Source: Camillea tinctor
Taxonomy: Eukaryota; Ascomycota; Sordariomycetes; Xylariales; Xylariaceae
Assembly: GCA_022578605.1 (NCBI GenBank)
Contig: MU394061.1
Span: 186,001-250,000 of the forward strand
DNA: 64,000 nt
Direction of reading: 5' to 3'
In this document: piece by piece, positions 58,719-64,000 of the stretch
How the letters are laid out: each line of letters starts with the position of its first letter
Position numbering within the stretch: the stretch's first letter is position 1
Position numbers and translations under genes: made by a program
Notes under the pieces: model-generated
Told to the model about the DNA's origin: nothing
What the model saw: only the letters and a program-made list of their open reading frames with translations
Databases searched by the model: none

Positions 58719-60334
58719 TGTTGTGAGTTCACAGTCGCAGAAGGGTTGGTTCTTGGGCCGTCTGTTGCGTTTGGACCTTGGTTCCTTGGTGCTCTGGATT
58801 CCCTCTTTTCTTCTGATTTCGATTTCGTTTGAATTTACTTGGCAATAATATTATAAATGCCGTTTGCTTCTTCTCCTGTGATACAATGGAGTAGGGAGTA
58901 GGGGTGTATCTAATTAGGTGAGGGTCAAAAGGAGAAAGGAGGGCGGCGATGGTGGTGGTGGTGAATCAAAAGAAGGCGAGAGACGAGGTTGACTATACAA
59001 GAGCTGTCCAAGATGTGAGGTAGGTACAAACACACCTAGGTAGGCAAAGGTGAGGGAAGCAGGTAGTAGATAGTGACAGAAACTGCCCCTGGGACGCGGA
59101 ACGCCTGAGGGAAAATGAGAATGAAAATGAAAATGTATGGCAAGAACAAATGACTAAGTGAATATGAGTGGTTGTTGTTGTTATTGGAATTATTGATGTT
59201 GCTATTGCTCTTCTTAGTGAGCTCTTAGAAAGCCAATCACCCCCCCCCTATTTTTCTTGTTTTGTTTTTGTTTCTTTTTTGCGACCGTCGCCACTGCCAT
59301 TTACAATGACAGAGAAGATGCTAGGGAGGTAGGTCAAAATTTATTCAGATGCAACAGGAATTGAAGGGAACAAATTAAATTTGTCTGTTCTTTGTAGTTA
59401 CCTATCTATCTTTCCTGTGCACCTGGCGTTTTGATATATGAGTGGAGGCGTGAAAATAGTAACATAAAGTGTAGGTTACATATGTAAGGAGATTATATTA
59501 GTGGCTACCGAGTCAAAGGTTGTTTGATATACAACAATTCCTGACACCACATGCATTTGGTCTGTGGAAAAATTACTTTCGTTTCGCTCCGATCTGGCGA
59601 CTTAAATGTGATACATAGGATGCTGCAAGTAATTAAAATGATTATAAAATGATTATTAAATAGGAAGCTCATTATATAATTAAAGAGAAAAAGAAAGAAA
59701 AGGGTAGAGAAGTGAGACATGAACTTAACATTCCATCTATGCCGTGAACGGTAAAGGGATGACATATACTTGGGTGATGCATACTAACAAAGTTCAGTCC
59801 TAATCCTTCTAAGGGGCCGTGGAGACTAGAATTGATAGATGAAGTATAGATTGTCAAGATTGGCTAGTAACTTATTCCATGTTGATCCTTTTGCGTGTCA
59901 ACAGAGCTGAACATACATATGCCGGATGTTGTTTGCTCCAGTATTTACATCATAAGTTTATGTATTGCATCATGTAGCAGCAGAAAGACAACGCATGAAA
60001 TGAAGGCGGGGAAAATGAATAAAAATAAAATATAATAAAATGTTGTACAAAACATTTAAAGGAAATTTATTAAAAAAAGATTACCTATCTAGGTAGGTAC
60101 CTAGGTAATTATCAATAATTTATTTAAAGTGAATTTTTATTAATATGAACATTGAAACTTTTCAGAATCAAAATATATATATCTAGTATAGGATGTATGT
60201 ATTGGCTTTTTAAGCCGTATAATATATACTGTTTGTGAAATGAATCAAGACCTCATCATATGGAAACACGTTAACTCAGGCCTATTGAAAGCTTAATTAC
60301 CAGATGAACGGAGTCTTTCTAATCATAATTCTCC
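58719..60334. other. Intergenic region between GH79 and dioxygenase genes
   Basis: Promoter side of the GH79 gene, then AT-rich DNA with CACCTAGGTAGGC (59035-59047) and TATCTAGGTAGGTACCTAGG (about 60086-60105). No supported gene. Confidence 0.5.
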
Positions 60335-61676
60335 TTATGCGACGGTGCTGCTAGGAACAGCAGCGCTGGAGCTAGGGAATCCGCTCGAAGGCAAGCCAGA
60401 GACACCACTGCCGCCACCCTCGACAGCGACACCACCGCCCGAAGTCAGTGCGAATGAGTAAGTAGCGTCCTACAAGAATTTAGTAGCTGTCCCAGTGAAA
60501 CGGAGCAGGCATGGACAAAGTCATTGCGTGGATGTGGTTCCCCTAAGAAAAGACCGGGAATCTAAAAAAAAAAAAGATATTATAAGACGGAGATCACTCA
60601 CATAAGTGGCAGAGCTGTTAACAGCAAGGACAACCCAAGCAAATAGACCATCGGTCACATCGTCACCGAGGTAGACATAGTTGAAGACGGGGTCGGAGGT
60701 AGTACCCTCGGTTTCCTGAGCACCGAAGACGTGGTCATTAGCGTTCAAAGTAATGTCAGCAGTGTTCTCGTTGTACGGCGACAGAGCCTCGATCTCCGTG
60801 ATTAGATCTTGGTCCCAGAACAGCTGGCCGATGTGGGGTATCTTGCCGCCGGTGATGGTGCCGTTGCGCTGCTCAGTGGCATCGGTATGAACCACAACGT
60901 GCATGTGGGTAGCACGTCCGTCGTAGTGGCCAGGGAACTTGGTAGTGAACTTGGCAACACCATCCTCGTCGACTTGCTGGATGCCGCGAAGGGCCGTATT
61001 GTTCAGGTTCGAGGCATCGCTGGGGTTGCCCAGATTCATGCTGCTCTGGACACCGGAGTAGACACCGGTGGTATTGGCGTTCCAAATATCAACCCAGGAA
61101 CCGACAAGCGGGGAGCAGGTGGCGACGTCAAGCACTTGAGTCTCAACAATCATATCGATACCGGCCTCCCCATCTCGGAGATCATCACGAACGTACTCCC
61201 CCAGAACGTAAAAGGGGCCAACCTCGCCTTCAGGGTTGAGTACTGTGCACTGGGTCTCTCCAAAAAAAACGTAATGCGGGTCCGCCATGGCGGCTTTAAC
61301 ATCGATGTTCTTGTAGTGAGTAGTGTTGGCAATTACATCGGTGTCTCGTTGAAGTGCACATCCGATCGCTTCTTGAACGGCGCTGTATCTTGTTAACCCT
61401 AGAATCTAAAAACATGAGGCTTCTCATAGGCATACCACGAACGTCAAGACCCCCAGCACGACGGATCTTCTCGACTTCGGTTCGACGACGAGCGGCAGCA
61501 CGCTTGTGGAATTCGCGAGCGCCGGGTTGGGCAGCACAGTTCTGGATGACACGCTTAGTGTGGGCGGCATTGTCACGAGCTGCAATAACTTGACGTTTCT
61601 CTTCTTCCTCGTGGCCTGGGTGTGCAGCAGATAGAGCCGCTAGGCTGAGAATAACTGACTTGGTGAAGTGGATCTT
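60335..61676 (-). pseudogene. Secreted intradiol ring-cleavage dioxygenase, probably disabled
   Basis: Relative of secreted intradiol (catechol-type) dioxygenases that open aromatic rings with Fe(III). The core is intact: GEVGPFYVLGEYVRDD, first Tyr ligand in NTTGVYSGV, and PGHYDGRATHMHVVVH with the second Tyr and two His ligands; then IGQLFWDQDLI. The last junction (60602|60469) splices normally and the Gly/Ser-rich tail ends at 60335. Two problems lie upstream. The signal-peptide frame (IHFTKSVILSLAALSAA) begins at an AAG (61676-61674) where the family has ATG, with no other ATG between it and the TATA box at 61782-61790. And near 61436 the frame changes: a normal 53-nt intron leaves the wrong frame, and only a 37-nt one (61435-61399) restores it. 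A recent pseudogene or two sequence errors would explain this. Confidence 0.75.
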
Positions 61677-63806
61677 AAAGAATGTTCGTTTTCAGGTTAT
61701 CGAGATTGGGTTCGGTTGAAAAGAATGGATAGTCAGCTTGTTTGATATTATAGAATAGAGGTCGAAAGGGAAAGTTGGATGATTTATATAGCGGTCCAAC
61801 GTATTTTGAATCTCTTTCTCAAGACATCGTTTGGTTTGATAGTACTCGTTCATCTCTCTATGTCCTTGAGAAGCCAGCGTATTGTGCGAAGCTTGATTGG
61901 CGAATCTTCATTTCTCTATTCTCATGCCATAGTGAAGTCCTAGAAAGCAGCTATACTATGTCGTGTATAGTACTGATCGTCTCCTTCCCCTGGATGCCAC
62001 GCGTAAAGCAACTGTGCCAAGACAGATGGTGGAAGCTTATACTCTAGGAAAGAAATTTAGCTTCTCTTGGCATCTGTAATTCGCATTTTCTAACTGGTGT
62101 CATGAGATTCGTCATGGCCCGCTTTCTAGTTCCGGCAGTTCAGTGAGTGCGTGGGAAAAAAGAAATGTACTACTTCTTATGGGAACATATGAGAAATGGT
62201 AATTTTAAATGGGATGGGAATATGCAAAGCCCTATAACAAGCATTGAAGAGAAAAGGGCGATTACTCCCTGTGTCGATAGGCGCGTGCTCGGGACATTCT
62301 TGCATAACTGTAAACTGAGCCTTACCTACTTACACAGCTACGTACTTAGTACATAGGAAAAGGGGTTAGACAACGGCTGTGTGACGAAGCTCGAAGGCTG
62401 AGAACTGGGAAGCAATCATAGGGATCCTGGAGTACAAGGGCTATCAGTAAACACAATAAATTCTTTGTATGTGTATGGAGTAGATTACCTTGTATTTTTA
62501 GTTCCATTTCTTCGCGTAACAACTGCTTGATCTCCTCATCTAGGTCTAATGTGAGGTGCTGAGGAGCCGAATCCTCAGTCCAGAAAACAGAACCAAAGAG
62601 CTGTTTTCACTAGGTAACTTAGTTCCTCGCGCAACAACAATGTTTCCCTCCTTTTTAGGGCTCGCATCGTGACATCTAAGAAAGGGGTACTCGGGTGAAC
62701 TCTTGATTTACACGGTTTCATACTTCAAGTAGTTCAAGTGTCATAAAAGTTATATTCATCAATCTAGTATATCACACTAGAAGATCATAGGCTTTGTTGA
62801 ATGCCTTTTACCTCCTCAATATTAGATGATAAATAAGTGAGGGCTTTTAAAGTCAGCAGAACCCTTGTTTGAGACCTTGTTAGTCCCTGCTATCTGTTAC
62901 GTCTCATCCAGGGGGGTAACTGTATAATACAGAATTGGGTCACAATGACCATTCGGTCATTATGAGAACACTTTGGTCGCTTGGTACAATGGGTTGCCCA
63001 ACACTCATTTGTAACACTATCCCTAACCCTGTACATGACAGGCTAATCAACTATTCCTAAAACCCTCACTGCCAGATAGAACAGCATTCAGCTTTTAGTC
63101 TTGTAATAAGCCTAGTTTATCGTCGTGTCTAGGCTGCCTGTTCGGGTGTCGTGATGAGCATATTCAGTGAATGTACTTATGTATGCGGATGGATGGGAAA
63201 GTGTCAGCGAGCCTTAAAGGGGTTGTTGATCACTACTAATTTATTTGCTTTATTATTTATTATTTCGAACAGTAAGTAATAGCATTACTTTCCCAGCATT
63301 AAAATAAAAAGCCATTAATAACAAGGCCATAAGCAGTTTTATAAGAGAAACCAGCATACAAAGGTGGACACTGACACAACATAACATCCAACCATCCATT
63401 TTTCAAAGCTACTGACACAGAGAACCGGAAGGCCGGGAAATTCAATGTACTGTATATCATATATTATGTTGTGTCAGGTTAGTCCAGCATAACAAGGAGG
63501 TGCATCGGGGAGATATATGTAAGTTTCCGGTGCGTGTTTACCACGGAGCATTCTTACCCAACACCATACATCATGTATCACGATATCTCAAATGAATACG
63601 AATATGCAGGGACAGGCCATTGGTAAATGCGTGGGTTATATGGGTTGTGCTCTATCAGAGGTGCACCATCCCGAGATTTGAGGGGAAACACATTTCCACA
63701 TGGTGGAGTTTTACTGTATAATAACCTATATATCTGTACATGACTCCATATGAATACTTAATAAACATCATACTCCTTATCCTCGGCCATCGGAAAGCGA
63801 TGGACT
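61677..63806. other. Intergenic region with repeat relic
   Basis: Starts with the dioxygenase leader and a TATATAAAT element (61782-61790, minus strand). A dispersed-repeat copy lies at about 62565-62680, with coiled-coil-like readable peptide (DEEIKQLLREEMELK) just left of it on the minus strand, so the relic may extend to 62490. The rest is AT-rich without a supported gene. Confidence 0.5.
62565..62680. repeat. Dispersed repeat, copy B
   Basis: Matches copy A at 35706-35855 across several ordered words; differences are mainly transitions, with this copy more AT-rich. The minus-strand reading (TLLLREELSYLV) parallels copy A's (TLLLLREALSYLS). A third, very degraded candidate lies at 29491-29560 (AGTTCCTCGCACAACAAC and CTCGTGACAT). 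Confidence 0.55.
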
Positions 63807-63932
63807 TCATTTCTTCAACTCTGCATGCAGTATCTCTTCAAACTTCCGTCCCAGATCGACGCTGATGGGATCAGCCCAGGGTCTCAATTCGAAACCCCAG
63901 ACCGCGAAGAGACCCGTCTCTTGATCGATGTT
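63807..63932 (-). CDS. Terminal exon of an unrecognised protein (right edge)
   Basis: On the minus strand an acceptor (GTCTATTAG, ending at 63933) with a GCTAAT branch site about 25 bases upstream is followed by 41 codons and TGA (63809-63807). The peptide begins NIDQETGLFAVWGFELRPWA, continues with DPISVDLGRKFEEIL and ends in ELKK; its density of Trp, Phe and charged residues is typical of coding DNA. The rest of the gene lies beyond the window. The family is not recognised. Confidence 0.6.
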   Translation of the reverse strand, partial: NIDQETGLFAVWGFELRPWADPISVDLGRKFEEILHAELKK

Positions 63933-64000
63933 CTAATAGACATGTACACATAATTATTAGCATCTTTTTTCTCGGTAAATGAAGTTGCTTGCAGCAGAGG

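Noticed and set aside
1..64000. CRISPR arrays, rRNA genes, telomere repeats, biosynthetic gene cluster backbone
   Set aside because: None seen: no spaced direct repeats, no rRNA-like stretch, no TTAGGG array, and no PKS/NRPS-type gene in the window.

Overview
The window is nuclear DNA of a filamentous ascomycete (Pezizomycotina). Evidence: short GT-AG introns (about 50-110 nt) with CTAAY/CTRAC branch sites, ATP-citrate lyase split into two divergently transcribed subunit genes, a GPI-type GH79 enzyme, a secreted intradiol dioxygenase, an MFS siderophore transporter, and AT-rich intergenic DNA with decayed repeats. Similarity of the proteins to those I know from Sordariomycetes suggests that class, perhaps Xylariales, but this is inference.

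Layout. 1-3 kb: left-edge C-terminal scrap and AT-rich spacer. 3.1-5.7 kb: MET6 (cobalamin-independent methionine synthase, three coding exons). 5.7-11.4 kb: gene-free, with a 41-bp tandem duplication. 11.4-12.9 kb: a Ser/Thr/Pro-rich secreted cell-wall type protein. 12.9-24.4 kb: gene-poor, holding a tRNA-derived SINE-like head (15.6 kb), a mitochondrial phosphate carrier preceded by a small membrane ORF (18.5-20.2 kb), and a broken reading frame (23.0-23.4 kb). 24.4-34 kb: accessory genes: an F-box-type protein, a DUF7924-like PD-(D/E)xK protein, a 3.5-kb AT-rich gap with an imperfect hairpin, and a siderophore transporter whose promoter has two perfect ATCWGATAA sites. 34.9-46.4 kb: core genes: a small Cys-rich protein, CENP-Q, a secretory-pathway membrane protein, NKP2, EAF3/MRG15 and mitochondrial uL30m. 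47.5-55.3 kb: acl1 and acl2 head-to-head. 56.7-61.7 kb: GH79 glycosidase and an intradiol dioxygenase that looks disabled. Right edge: terminal exon of an unrecognised minus-strand gene.

How the genes relate. acl1 and acl2 encode the two subunits of one cytosolic enzyme and share a 3.7-kb divergent promoter region; both appear to have 5'UTR introns. CENP-Q and NKP2, two inner-kinetochore (CCAN) proteins, lie on the same strand within 4.5 kb. The siderophore transporter is probably iron-regulated. The most unusual locus is EAF3: its first intron is 1.76 kb and contains an open frame of about 300 codons that runs in frame into the MRG exon, so an alternative product without the chromodomain is possible (compare mammalian MRG15 and MRGX). 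All exon joins were made by eye from splice signals, reading frame and family knowledge; no alignment or search was run.
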